DNA of 64,000 bases from an uncultured Clostridia bacterium (GCA_946550725.1 CAMNQX010000003.1:62001-126000); one strand, 5' to 3'; positions 25,053 through 32,637 are shown, counted from the stretch's first letter. Numbers and translations: made by a program. Notes: generated from the sequence alone by a model not told the origin.

Positions 25053-25733
25053 TCAGGACAAGGGCGTGAGCCAGGTAAAGTTTTCTTTTCCCGCGCCCAT
25101 TTCAAAGTGGTACATGACAATACCCAAGTCGATCTTGGCGTAAAAGCCCAGCCCCGGCTTGACCGACACCTGGTCCCCGGACAGGGAGAATTTGAATTTC
25201 TGCTGATTCATCGCTGTAGGCGCCAGCAGGGCGGCGTCGATGCCCCGGTAAAACCAGTCAGGGGTGGAAACGCCGGGGTCCTCGGTCACTTGCTCACGGC
25301 TTTTGGCGGTGTGGGCAACGCCTTTGGTCTCTCCGTAACCGATGGCGATCACCAGGCAGAGCTTTTCGCCAGCCTCGACCTGTATCACAGAGGGGACCTT
25401 CTTGTAGGTCATGGCGACCCAGCAGGTGTTCAGCCCAAGCTGATGGGCTTTTAACACGATCCGCTCGCCGTAATACCCGCATTTTTGCCGAAGGTCAGCA
25501 TCCTTTTTCCCCACCAGCGCCACATAGTTTTTCACGCCGGAGAATTTTCCGTAGTGAGCCATAAAGATGCCAAAGGCTTTCGGCTCGTTGCTTACAAGCT
25601 GGATGTGTAGGCCGCTCTCTTGGTTGCAAGCGTCGATCTCAGCTTGGAGCGGCGTAAGAACATCTGTCCGCAAGGGCCTATCCTGATACTGTCTGACACT
25701 GTGCCGAGCTTTGATGGCGTCAAGTACGTCCAT
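25053..25733 (-). CDS. nitroreductase family protein (TM1586-like)
   Basis: A 226-residue FMN-dependent nitroreductase-fold protein. The N-terminal IKARHSVRQYQDRPL is the typical FMN-phosphate-binding start, and the C-terminal half (GIDAALLAPTAMNQQKFKF) looks like the second half of a fused two-domain nitroreductase. It should reduce a quinone-, flavin- or nitro-type substrate with NAD(P)H; the substrate is unknown. The start ATG follows GGAGG. It lies 41 bases downstream of an ArsR-type regulator on the same strand and is probably controlled by it. Confidence 0.85.
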   Translation of the reverse strand: MDVLDAIKARHSVRQYQDRPLRTDVLTPLQAEIDACNQESGLHIQLVSNEPKAFGIFMAHYGKFSGVKNYVALVGKKDADLRQKCGYYGERIVLKAHQLGLNTCWVAMTYKKVPSVIQVEAGEKLCLVIAIGYGETKGVAHTAKSREQVTEDPGVSTPDWFYRGIDAALLAPTAMNQQKFKFSLSGDQVSVKPGLGFYAKIDLGIVMYHFEMGAGKENFTWLTPLS

Positions 25734-25774
25734 TTCATGATACCTCCATTTGTGTAAAAGATTTGCGCGGATAT

Positions 25775-26137
25775 TTAATCTTCCCCGCTCCGGTCTGGCA
25801 ACTGTTCCAGAAAGGCTTTGGCGTGGAGCAGCATTTGGATCAGCCGCCCCATCGACTGCTGGTCCGAATCAAAATAGTAATACCGTTTGGTCCCCTCGCG
25901 GCGCACGTTGACAAGCCCCGCATCCTTGAGGATCTGGAGGTGGTGGGACACAGCCGGCCGGGATAGGTTCGTCTTTTCAGCAATAGGGCCTACCCTCACC
26001 CCGCCGCAGTGTCCTATGGCCATCATTTCCAAAATCAAGTGCTGGCGGGTCTCGTCTCCCAATGCTAACAATGTCTTTTGGCAGCCCTGAAATTCTGGGG
26101 CGAGCCGCGCGACCTCTGCGCTGTGCTCCAAGCGCAT
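25775..26137 (-). CDS. ArsR-family winged-helix regulator
   Basis: About 120 residues with an ArsR-type helix-turn-helix: LALGDETRQHLILEMM followed by IAEKTNLSRPAVSHHLQILKDAGLV and the wing RREGTKRYYYF. Two cysteines (QGCQ, GHCGG) could sense metal or thiol stress, but a classic CxC site is absent. The track start at 26155 would be almost leaderless relative to the -10 TATAAT at 26167-26172; ATG 26137 has AAAGGGG just upstream and is preferred. It probably represses its own operon with the nitroreductase. Confidence 0.85.
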   Translation of the reverse strand: MRLEHSAEVARLAPEFQGCQKTLLALGDETRQHLILEMMAIGHCGGVRVGPIAEKTNLSRPAVSHHLQILKDAGLVNVRREGTKRYYYFDSDQQSMGRLIQMLLHAKAFLEQLPDRSGED

Positions 26138-26276
26138 CACGCCCCTTTCGTTCATTTGCTTAAACCATTATACCATTCGTTTCATGGAAATCTACATTGG
26201 GAAAGAAAATCAAGACGAAAGGGGAGTGGCGAGGGGCGGAGGGATAGGCTGTCACCTTTGTGGAACGCAAAGATAA

Positions 26277-26309
26277 CGGGACGGCTTCTGATGAAGCCGT
26301 CCCGTTTTG
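26277..26309. terminator. terminator downstream of bioY
   Basis: ACGGGACGGCTTC-TGAT-GAAGCCGTCCCGT followed by TTT. On the minus strand it ends the bioY transcript 11 bases after the stop. Confidence 0.85.
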
Positions 26310-26319
26310 TGTTTTTGTC

Positions 26320-26880
26320 TCACACCAATTCGCTTTTTTGCAGTGCCCGCTTCAGGGGCGGGGCGATCAGGGCCGTGGCCAGCACCTTCACCGCCTCGCC
26401 AGGGAGGTAGATGAGGCAGCCCGTCTTGACCACCGTCCACACGTCCAGCCCTTTTCCCATGTAGACATTCAAAATCAGGCCCATATAGGGGGTTCCGATC
26501 ACATATCCCGCTAAAATACCTACTGCGGCCGCCCCGGCGATGCGAAGGGGAGAGGTGTGATCCTTCACCAGCCACGCGCTCACCGCCGCCGTCAGCGGAA
26601 AGCCCAGCAAAAACCCGAAGCTGGGCTGGAAGATGTACCCCGGCCCGCCGCCCTGGGTGAAGATGGGCAGGCCCAGCAGCCCCAGGGCCAGGTACACCCC
26701 CTGGGACGCCGCCCCCCACTTTGCCCCCAGCAAAATGCCCGCCAGGGCCGCCATCATGGTTTGCAGGGTGATGGACATGAAGCCCAGGGGGATCTTCAAA
26801 AACCCGCACACGGCGGTGAGGGCGGCAAAGACCCCGGCCAGGACCAGGGGGCGAAGATAGGAACGCTGCTTAGTAGACAT
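26320..26880 (-). CDS. bioY: biotin transporter substrate-binding membrane protein BioY
   Basis: A 186-residue polytopic membrane protein of the BioY (ECF S-component) family. Typical strings: FLKIPLGFMSITLQTMMAAL, GAKWGAASQGVYLALGLLG, the glycine-rich GGGPGYIFQPSFGFLLGF and the C-terminal PGEAVKVLATALI. It imports biotin, alone or with an ECF energy module that is not in this window. ATG 26880 (MSTKQRSY) follows AAGAGG; the track's extra 31 codons read back through the operator region. No bio synthesis genes are visible, so import probably matters for the biotin-dependent decarboxylase nearby. Two BirA boxes lie upstream. Confidence 0.94.
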   Translation of the reverse strand: MSTKQRSYLRPLVLAGVFAALTAVCGFLKIPLGFMSITLQTMMAALAGILLGAKWGAASQGVYLALGLLGLPIFTQGGGPGYIFQPSFGFLLGFPLTAAVSAWLVKDHTSPLRIAGAAAVGILAGYVIGTPYMGLILNVYMGKGLDVWTVVKTGCLIYLPGEAVKVLATALIAPPLKRALQKSELV

Positions 26881-26883
26881 AAC

Positions 26884-26915
26884 TTGTAAACCTCTTTTCT
26901 TGACTTGGTTGACAA
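26884..26915. promoter_or_regulatory. BirA operator box 1
   Basis: TTGTAAACC, 14 bases, GGTTGACAA: inverted half sites matching Firmicutes BirA (biotin) operators. It overlaps the transcription start and leader of bioY on the minus strand. Confidence 0.8.
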
Positions 26916-26919
26916 ATGG

Positions 26920-26948
26920 AGTATACCACAAAAAACCGGGCTTGTAAA
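26920..26948 (-). promoter_or_regulatory. bioY promoter
   Basis: Minus strand TTTACA (-35), 17 bases, TATACT (-10). The -35 lies inside the left half of BirA box 2 and the expected start point falls in box 1. Confidence 0.7.
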
Positions 26949-26973
26949 CCGTTTTTTGAAAATCGGTTGACAA
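26942..26973. promoter_or_regulatory. BirA operator box 2
   Basis: A second TTGTAAACC-N14-GGTTGACAA, with both half sites identical to box 1 and the same spacing. It overlaps the -35 of bioY (left half) and the -35 of birA (right half). Confidence 0.8.
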
Positions 26974-26995
26974 CCTCCTTCCGCCACGGTAAACT
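26967..26995 (+). promoter_or_regulatory. birA promoter
   Basis: TTGACA (-35), 17 bases, TAAACT (-10), 23 bases before the birA start codon. The -35 is part of BirA box 2. Confidence 0.65.
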
Positions 26996-27018
26996 GAGAG
27001 AAAAAGGAGGGAGCGGCG

Positions 27019-27999
27019 ATGGTGAAGGACGAGGTGCTCTCGGCGCTACGGCGGGCGGAACGCCCAGTGTCTGGGGCAGAGCTGTGCAAGGCCCTGGGCG
27101 TGAGCCGGGCGGCGGTGTGGAAGGCGGTGGAGGCCCTGCGGAAAGAGGGCTACGAGATCGAGGCCCAGAGCGCGGTGGGCTACCGCCTGGTGGCCGCCCC
27201 CGACCGCCTCACCGCCGCCGAGCTGCGGGCGGCAGACGGCGTAGTGGGCCGGGAGGTGGTGTGCCTGGACACGGTGGACTCCACCAATGAGGAGATCAAG
27301 CGCCGGGCGCTGGCTGGGGCGGAAGCGGGACTGGTGGTCACCGCCGAGACCCAAACAGGGGGAAAAGGCCGCCGGGGGCGGAGCTTTCAGTCCCTTTCCG
27401 GCAAGGGACTTTACCTCTCCGTGCTCCTGAAGCCCAACGTACCTCTGGACCAGGTGAGCCAGCTGACGGCCTGGACGGCGGTGGCGGTGTGCCGGGCCAT
27501 TGAGGAGGTCTGCGGCGTGCGGCCCCAGATCAAGTGGCCCAACGACGTGCTGGTGGACGGCAAAAAGCTCTGCGGCATCCTCACGGAGATGGGGGTGGAG
27601 GCGGAGACGGGCGCGCTGGGCTACGTGGTGGTGGGCATGGGCACCAACGTGTCCCAGACCGAGGAGGATTTCGGCCCGGAATTGTGCGACCTCGCCACTT
27701 CCCTGCACCTTTTGGGGGCGGAGGTCACCCGGCGGGAGCTGGCTCTGGCCCTCATCGCGGAGCTGGACCGCATGAACGCCGCCTTTCCCCATGGCCGGGA
27801 GGAATATTTCGACGCCTACACCCGGCGGTGCGTCACCCTGGGCAGGGAGGTTTTGCTCATCCGGGGAGACGGGACCACCCAGGCCACGGCGGAGCGCCTC
27901 ACCGGGGCGTTCCAGCTGGTGGTGCGCCGCCCCGACGGGACGGAGGAAACGGTATCCTCCGGGGAGGTCTCGGTGCGGGGCCTGCTGGGCTATCAATAA
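27019..27999 (+). CDS. birA: biotin--protein ligase / biotin operon repressor
   Basis: A 326-residue bifunctional BirA. The N-terminal winged helix (about 1-60; VSGAELCKALGVSRAAVWKAVEALRKEGY) binds DNA. The catalytic domain has GGKGRRGRSF (biotinyl-adenylate loop), KWPNDVLVDGKKLCGIL and the C-terminal SH3-like region ending GEVSVRGLLG. It loads biotin onto the oad carrier lysine and, with biotinyl-AMP, should repress bioY and itself at the two boxes in the intergenic region. ATG 27019 follows AAAAAGGAGG. A weak terminator follows. Confidence 0.96.
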   Translation: MVKDEVLSALRRAERPVSGAELCKALGVSRAAVWKAVEALRKEGYEIEAQSAVGYRLVAAPDRLTAAELRAADGVVGREVVCLDTVDSTNEEIKRRALAGAEAGLVVTAETQTGGKGRRGRSFQSLSGKGLYLSVLLKPNVPLDQVSQLTAWTAVAVCRAIEEVCGVRPQIKWPNDVLVDGKKLCGILTEMGVEAETGALGYVVVGMGTNVSQTEEDFGPELCDLATSLHLLGAEVTRRELALALIAELDRMNAAFPHGREEYFDAYTRRCVTLGREVLLIRGDGTTQATAERLTGAFQLVVRRPDGTEETVSSGEVSVRGLLGYQ

Positions 28000-28010
28000 G
28001 CGGTCAGGAG

Positions 28011-28038
28011 ACGGGCGCGGGGCGTCCGTCCCTTTTTT
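28011..28038 (+). terminator. probable terminator of birA
   Basis: ACGGGCG / CGTCCGT (one G-U) with a five-base loop, then CCC and six T. Confidence 0.5.
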
Positions 28039-28057
28039 GAAAAAATATCCGCTTGAC

Positions 28058-28084
28058 TGCAACATTTGGCGGGGCTGAAACGTC
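28058..28084 (+). promoter_or_regulatory. ECF-type promoter before the sigma factor gene
   Basis: TGCAAC, 17 bases, CGTC. This resembles the TGAAAC-N16/17-CGTC promoters used by Firmicutes ECF sigma factors and suggests self-activation. No -10 of sigma-A type follows the nearby TTGACT. Confidence 0.5.
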
Positions 28085-28109
28085 AAGAGAGTGTCAGGAG
28101 GTGAAAGAG

Positions 28110-28553
28110 ATGGATTGGGAAACCTTTGTCATGACCAACGCCAACAGCCTGTTTCGCACGGCGCTGGCCATTCTGGGCGACCACGCCGAGGCGGAGGACG
28201 CGGTACAGGACGCATTTGTGAAGTATCTGGAAAAGGCCCCCAAGGACGTGGCAAACCCCATGGGCTGGCTGACCCGGGTGCTGGTGAACGGGTGCAAGAG
28301 CCGCCTGCGGCTGAAGTGGCGGCAGGTGGGGGAGCTGCCTGACGACCTGGCCGCCACAGGGGCGGAGCGGGTAGAGCTGGAGGAGCTTTGGCAGCTGCCC
28401 GCCCGGGACAGGGCGGTCATCCACCTCTTTTATTACGAGGGGTACTCCACCGCCGAGATCGCCCAGATGACCGGGGAAAAAGAGGGGACCATCCGTTCCC
28501 GCATGTCCCGGGCCAGAGGAAAACTGCGCACTTTATTGGAAGAAGCTCAGTGA
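28110..28553 (+). CDS. ECF-type RNA polymerase sigma factor
   Basis: A 147-residue sigma-70 family factor with region 2 (LFRTALAILGDHAEAEDAVQDAFVKYLEK) and region 4 (YYEGYSTAEIAQMTGEKEGTIRSRMSRARGKLR) and little else, as in ECF factors. ATG 28110 follows AGGAGGTGA; the track's 19 extra codons are unsupported. The next gene starts 15 bases after the stop and encodes a membrane protein in the position expected for an anti-sigma or signal-sensing partner. The signal is unknown. Confidence 0.9.
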   Translation: MDWETFVMTNANSLFRTALAILGDHAEAEDAVQDAFVKYLEKAPKDVANPMGWLTRVLVNGCKSRLRLKWRQVGELPDDLAATGAERVELEELWQLPARDRAVIHLFYYEGYSTAEIAQMTGEKEGTIRSRMSRARGKLRTLLEEAQ

Positions 28554-28568
28554 AAGGAGGGGCAAACC

Positions 28569-31517
28569 GTGAAGGATTATGAGCGTTACATGAACCGCCA
28601 GCGAATGTCGGAGACCGGCATGGTGCGGCTGATGAAGCTGGAGACGGAGCGGCCCGAAAAGGGTACCCGCGCCGGGAAAAAGCGGCAGGCCCTTCCACGG
28701 TGGGCGAAGACCCTGGGCATGGCGGCCAGCCTGGTCCTGGTGGTGGGCCTGTGCGCCCTGCCCGTCCTGCGCTGGGCCGCCCAGCGGGCGAACCCCCAGC
28801 CGGTGGAGGAGGAGCTGTTTTTCCATGAGGTGGACAGCGTCCCCTTCACCGACCAGGCCATCGCCGGGGGCATGGGGCTGGACGCCATGGAGCCAGAGGA
28901 TGCCGCCGCCATTTTTGGAAGTGCTCCCGACGACTTTGTGGGCCTTTTGGAAACGGTGGGGCTGGACAAGTTCGACATGGAGTATTACACCGTAGATATG
29001 GCGAATGAAGGGGACGGCAGCTACCGCTTTTTGATGAAGGGGGACTACATCTCCCCAAGGGTGGAGGAGAAATTGCCGCCCACCACCAGCTATACGCCCG
29101 CCACCACCGTGTGGCTGGAAATTTACGAGGGCCACAGCTATCTGGACGAGGCGGGCTGGGCGGCTCTGGAGCCCTGTACGTTCCATGACCATACGGTCAC
29201 CGCCGCCTGCGTTGAGGATAACGTCCGGGCCGCCGCCGCCTTCAACGTGGAGAGCGGCGGCAAGACCTACGGCGTGCTGTATGCCGTCACCGCTGACGGC
29301 GAGCGCAACGCCAAGGAGCTGGTGACCAAAATGGTGCGCTATATCACCACCAACGGTCTGTCCATCCCCAGCAACGAACTGGTGTTCAATGAGGTGGAGG
29401 GGGTCCCGCAAAACGGCAACGCCCCGGAGGGACTGCACGACACCACCATGGATGTGTACGATATGGGTATGATCCTGCACAGCAGTGGGGAGTGGTGGGA
29501 CGATATTTGCGCGGAGTTTGGCTGGACCGGGTATGACGTGTCCGGGACCTCCACCCCCGCGGGCCGGGACCCGGAGACGAACTACGCGCTGACCTATTTC
29601 CGCATCAGCGGGCAACACCGGACCGGAGAGCAGCAGTGGGACGGCAGCACCTTCGAGCTGGCGTTGATGCCCAACATGACCGACTTCGCCGCCTACACCG
29701 CCCAGGATATCCACAACTGGGACGCGCTGGAGGTCAGCACCGTGAACGGTATCCCGGTGACGGCGGCGATCTACTACCACCCGAGCCAGCAGGTGTATTA
29801 CGCCGCCGCCACCTTCGTGGTGGAGGACTCCATCTGCGACTACGGCGTGTTCTATCAGGTCTGCGTCAAGACCGAGGCGGAGGCCAAGGACCTGGTGACC
29901 CGGGCGGTGAACTATTTGACCAGCGGCGGCGTGTTTACCGAGATGTACGGGCAGTACGGCTTTGGCATCATGGACTACGACGAGCTGACCCAGGTCAGCA
30001 CCCAGCGGCCCGGCATGACCGTGGGGGACAGCCGCCCCCTGAGCCGGGAGGAGATCGAGTGGGTGTTCCCGCCCCTGGCAGAGGGCGGCGAGGAAGCCTG
30101 GTACGGCACGGCCTACTTCTACCCCGACGGGAGCCTTGGCTCCATCGTCCTCTCCGGGTTTACCGACTATGGCGGGGTCTCGGATGAGACGGCGCTCCGC
30201 CAGGTGACCATCGTTATGGGCAAGGAGGAGGAGACCTTCCGGGACAACTATGTGGACGGCGGCTACATCGGCGCGGAGACGGAGGGCTACCGGGACAACC
30301 GGCTCCGGGGCTACTGGCGGCACGACCCGGAGTATGTGTGGGGCAGCGACGCCGACGACCTGGGGGCGGATGTGTTCGTCTGTCAGCTGGACCCCAACCT
30401 GGGCTGGGTGGCGGAGATCATTACCAGCCAGAAGGACGGCACCTTTGACGAAAACCGCTGGCTCAACACCGAGTGGGTCGTGAAGGCCATGGGCAACCTC
30501 TGGTGGAAGGACGACCTGACCATGGAGACCGACGGGATCTTTGTCCGGGAGTACGCCACCCTGGGCGAGTTGCGGAGCGCGGTGGACGAAAGGTTCCTGC
30601 CCTATCTGCCCACGACCCTGATGGACCACGATGAGTTCCACGGTTACTGGCGGCGCAACTCGGGAGAGTATGAGTCGGCGGAGGCGCGCTGGGATAAGCC
30701 CTGGGTCATTCAGGGCAGCTACGCCCGGTTCAGCTATTCGGGGGACGTTGACGTGAAGTGGCCCATCACGGCCATGGGGCTTCCGGAGGTCACCGACATC
30801 ACCGACCGGGAGAGCTATGATTTCCGGGAGCATCCGGGGCTGGTGATGCCCCAGCCGGAGGGAAGCTTCCTGGAGGAAATTTACGAGAAGCTGTATTTAC
30901 CCACCTTCTGGGCCAAGGACGCCAGTTTAGACTTGATCGAGAGCCGCATTTACAAAAGCGACGAGTATAACAGCGAGTGCCGCTTCCAGCTCCTCCACGA
31001 CAACAACGTGCTGGTGACCTACCGATTCGCCAACATGACGGCGGAGGAAATTTGGAAGGTGGTGGAGGAAACCGTCCCGGGAGGTGGAAACACGATGGAG
31101 TTATCAGGAACGTATTACCTGGAGAGCGCCGACGGCGGCGTGATAGGCAACATGGCCAAGGTCGCCTTTGACGGGGACACCGTCACCATCAGCTCAGACA
31201 GGCTGCACTTTCACACCTGCGTTTGCAGCAGCAGAATGAGGGAGCGGGTGAACGGAAAAGAACTGGTGCGGATGATCTGCGACAAGTGCGACGGCATTTT
31301 CTCCTTTGAGGTCGTAGACGAGGACACCCTGCGGCTTGACATGGACAACTCCTCCCTCCACGGCGACCACCATAGCGACTGGACTTTCGAGGTCAGCGAC
31401 GGAACGGTGTTCCGCCACCTCCGGGATGGGGAGGACGCCACCCACCACCCGGAGCCGGAGCACAATGTGGAGGTGACCCACCACCCCGAGCCGACCCATC
31501 ACTCCGGGCATCATTAA
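28569..31517 (+). CDS. large single-pass membrane protein, probable sigma-factor partner with extracellular domain
   Basis: A 982-residue protein starting at GTG 28569 after GGAGGGG. Residues 1-45 are charged and cytoplasmic, one membrane helix follows (TLGMAASLVLVVGLCALPVL), and about 900 residues lie outside. The ectodomain contains repeated modules of roughly 130 residues: compare KTYGVLYAVTADGERNAKEL with CDYGVFYQVCVKTEAEAKDL, and NEVEGVPQNGN with STVNGIPVTAA. The C-terminus is His-rich (HHPEP, HHSGHH) and could bind metal. The position right after an ECF sigma gene suggests an anti-sigma or sensor role, but no zinc-binding anti-sigma motif (HxxxCxxC) is visible in the short cytoplasmic part. 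I do not recognise a named family for the ectodomain. Confidence 0.75.
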   Translation: MKDYERYMNRQRMSETGMVRLMKLETERPEKGTRAGKKRQALPRWAKTLGMAASLVLVVGLCALPVLRWAAQRANPQPVEEELFFHEVDSVPFTDQAIAGGMGLDAMEPEDAAAIFGSAPDDFVGLLETVGLDKFDMEYYTVDMANEGDGSYRFLMKGDYISPRVEEKLPPTTSYTPATTVWLEIYEGHSYLDEAGWAALEPCTFHDHTVTAACVEDNVRAAAAFNVESGGKTYGVLYAVTADGERNAKELVTKMVRYITTNGLSIPSNELVFNEVEGVPQNGNAPEGLHDTTMDVYDMGMILHSSGEWWDDICAEFGWTGYDVSGTSTPAGRDPETNYALTYFRISGQHRTGEQQWDGSTFELALMPNMTDFAAYTAQDIHNWDALEVSTVNGIPVTAAIYYHPSQQVYYAAATFVVEDSICDYGVFYQVCVKTEAEAKDLVTRAVNYLTSGGVFTEMYGQYGFGIMDYDELTQVSTQRPGMTVGDSRPLSREEIEWVFPPLAEGGEEAWYGTAYFYPDGSLGSIVLSGFTDYGGVSDETALRQVTIVMGKEEETFRDNYVDGGYIGAETEGYRDNRLRGYWRHDPEYVWGSDADDLGADVFVCQLDPNLGWVAEIITSQKDGTFDENRWLNTEWVVKAMGNLWWKDDLTMETDGIFVREYATLGELRSAVDERFLPYLPTTLMDHDEFHGYWRRNSGEYESAEARWDKPWVIQGSYARFSYSGDVDVKWPITAMGLPEVTDITDRESYDFREHPGLVMPQPEGSFLEEIYEKLYLPTFWAKDASLDLIESRIYKSDEYNSECRFQLLHDNNVLVTYRFANMTAEEIWKVVEETVPGGGNTMELSGTYYLESADGGVIGNMAKVAFDGDTVTISSDRLHFHTCVCSSRMRERVNGKELVRMICDKCDGIFSFEVVDEDTLRLDMDNSSLHGDHHSDWTFEVSDGTVFRHLRDGEDATHHPEPEHNVEVTHHPEPTHHSGHH

Positions 31518-31523
31518 GACAAG

Positions 31524-31560
31524 AAAATGGCCTCCGGTGAAAACCGGAGGCCGTATTTTA
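31524..31560 (+). terminator. terminator of the sigma-factor operon
   Basis: GGCCTCCGGT-GAAA-ACCGGAGGCC with an upstream A run and downstream GTATTTTA. It lies between convergent genes and may serve both strands. Confidence 0.75.
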
Positions 31561-31576
31561 TAGAAAGCTTTCTCTC

Positions 31577-31705
31577 TTAGAACTTGCTCTCGGGGGCCTT
31601 GCGGCTCTCGGGCGCGTCCTTCTTCTTGTTCTCAGGGGCCTGATCCTTCTTGTCGGTGGGGCAGTTCTGGTTCTTGTTCTGCGGGTTCTTGCTCTGATCC
31701 TTCAT
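31577..31705 (-). CDS. 42-residue hydrophilic protein
   Basis: MKDQSKNPQNK at 31705 follows AGAGGTGAGAGAC and gives a 42-residue product made almost wholly of Lys, Asn, Gln, Asp, Glu and Pro, with a single Cys and no hydrophobic core. It is probably disordered. I do not recognise it. Small hydrophilic proteins of this kind are often spore or stress proteins, and GATACTA upstream resembles a forespore sigma -10, but both points are weak. The track's longer version to 31777 has no ribosome site. Confidence 0.55.
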   Translation of the reverse strand: MKDQSKNPQNKNQNCPTDKKDQAPENKKKDAPESRKAPESKF

Positions 31706-31784
31706 GTCTCTCACCTCTTTCCGCGCTTTTAGTATCACCACCCGCCCATGTTTTATCCCGGATGAAAAAATTTCCACAAAAGGG

Positions 31785-31814
31785 TTGCCATTTCACCACA
31801 AGATGTGGTATACT
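31785..31814 (+). promoter_or_regulatory. nrdR promoter
   Basis: TTGCCA (-35), 18 bases, TATACT (-10), 50 bases before the nrdR ATG. Confidence 0.55.
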
Positions 31815-31864
31815 TCTCTCGTTGATTTACATAATTCCTTTGTGAGAGAGAGGAGCGGTGTGAT

Positions 31865-32320
31865 ATGAAATGTCCCTTCTGCGGCAACTTGGAGAGCAAG
31901 GTGGTGGATTCCCGCCCCACCGACGAGGGGGACAGCATCCGCCGGAGGCGGGAGTGTCTGGTGTGCCGCAAGCGGTTTACCACCTATGAGACCATCGAGC
32001 GTGTACCCATCGTGGTCATCAAAAAGGATGGCTCCCGCCAGGCCTTTGACCGCAACAAGCTCATCGGCAGTATGCTGAAATCCTGCGAAAAGCGCAGCGT
32101 GCCCCTGAGTACGCTGGAGAGCATCGCCGACGAGATCGAGCTGAGCCTCCAAAACGACATGGCAAAAGAGGTCAAGTCCAGCGACATCGGCAACATGGTC
32201 ATGGAGAAGTTGAAAACCGTGGACGAGGTGGCCTATGTCCGCTTCGCGTCGGTGTACCGCCAGTTCAAGGACATCAACTCCTTCCGCAAGGAGCTGAATA
32301 AGCTTTTCAAAGAGAAATGA
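31865..32320 (+). CDS. nrdR: transcriptional repressor NrdR
   Basis: A 151-residue NrdR. The N-terminal zinc ribbon has MKCPFCG and [12 protein letters not shown], followed by an ATP-cone domain ([21 protein letters not shown]). It represses ribonucleotide reductase genes according to dATP/ATP. No nrd genes lie in the window and no clear NrdR box is visible in its own promoter. The stop is followed directly by a Family A element. Confidence 0.96.
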   Translation: MKCPFCGNLESKVVDSRPTDEGDSIRRRRECLVCRKRFTTYETIERVPIVVIKKDGSRQAFDRNKLIGSMLKSCEKRSVPLSTLESIADEIELSLQNDMAKEVKSSDIGNMVMEKLKTVDEVAYVRFASVYRQFKDINSFRKELNKLFKEK

Positions 32321-32452
32321 GAAGCGCGACCCGTAGACACGCAGGCGTGGATGGAGCGGCCCGCACGGCAAAAACAGGCCGGGCACAGCCCGGCGGCATT
32401 TTGCCAAGGGCCGGGAAGCCACGCCGCGGCGTGTCCAACGGGAGCGTGACAG
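32321..32452 (+). repeat. Family A structured element, copy R4 (divergent)
   Basis: Starts at the base after the nrdR stop with GAAGCGCGACCCGTAGACAC and ends GCGTGTCCAACGGGAGCGTG. The outer stem GACACGC/GCGTGTC and basal stem GGCGTGG/CCACGCC are intact. The interior is divergent: GGCAAAA pairs with TTTTGCC around GCCGGGC/GCCCGGC. Confidence 0.7.
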
Positions 32453-32481
32453 CCCCAATCGGACACACCGTGAATAAGCGG

Positions 32482-32514
32482 ATGAATATTCATATTTAGA
32501 TGAATAATATTCAA
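32482..32514. promoter_or_regulatory. tandem ARG-box-like palindromes upstream of argG
   Basis: TGAATATTCA and TGAATAATATTCA lie seven bases apart, with another TGAATAA half site at 32471. These match the TGAAT...ATTCA core of ArgR/AhrC operators and are the only AT-rich patch in the gap. No argR gene is in the window. Confidence 0.7.
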
Positions 32515-32542
32515 TCTGTTGGTGAAAATAACCGCTAAAAGG

Positions 32543-32588
32543 AAATGCAAGGGGAATGTTTATGCAACTTTGCCCTTGCATTTTTTTG
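32543..32588 (+). terminator. terminator or attenuator before argG
   Basis: AAATGCAAGGG pairs with CCCTTGCATTT across a 19-base loop and is followed by five T. It may end the nrdR transcript or attenuate arg transcription; its 3' arm overlaps the proposed argG -35. Confidence 0.65.
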
Positions 32589-32604
32589 CGCGCGGTGGTA
32601 GACT
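32576..32604 (+). promoter_or_regulatory. possible argG promoter
   Basis: TTGCAT (-35), 17 bases, TAGACT (-10), 33 bases before the argG ATG. It overlaps the terminator-like hairpin, so only one of the two may be real. Confidence 0.4.
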
Positions 32605-32637
32605 ATGTGCAACTTCACAATATGGGAGGTCTTTTCC

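Noticed and set aside
28533-30833. A 766-codon minus-strand ORF opposite the sigma partner gene
   Set aside because: The plus-strand gene has a ribosome site, membrane helix and operon position; the minus frame has none of these.
31791-31814. An NrdR box in the nrdR promoter (CCACA-AGA-TGTGG)
   Set aside because: The small palindrome does not match the ACAC-AT-rich NrdR consensus and no second box at helical spacing was found.
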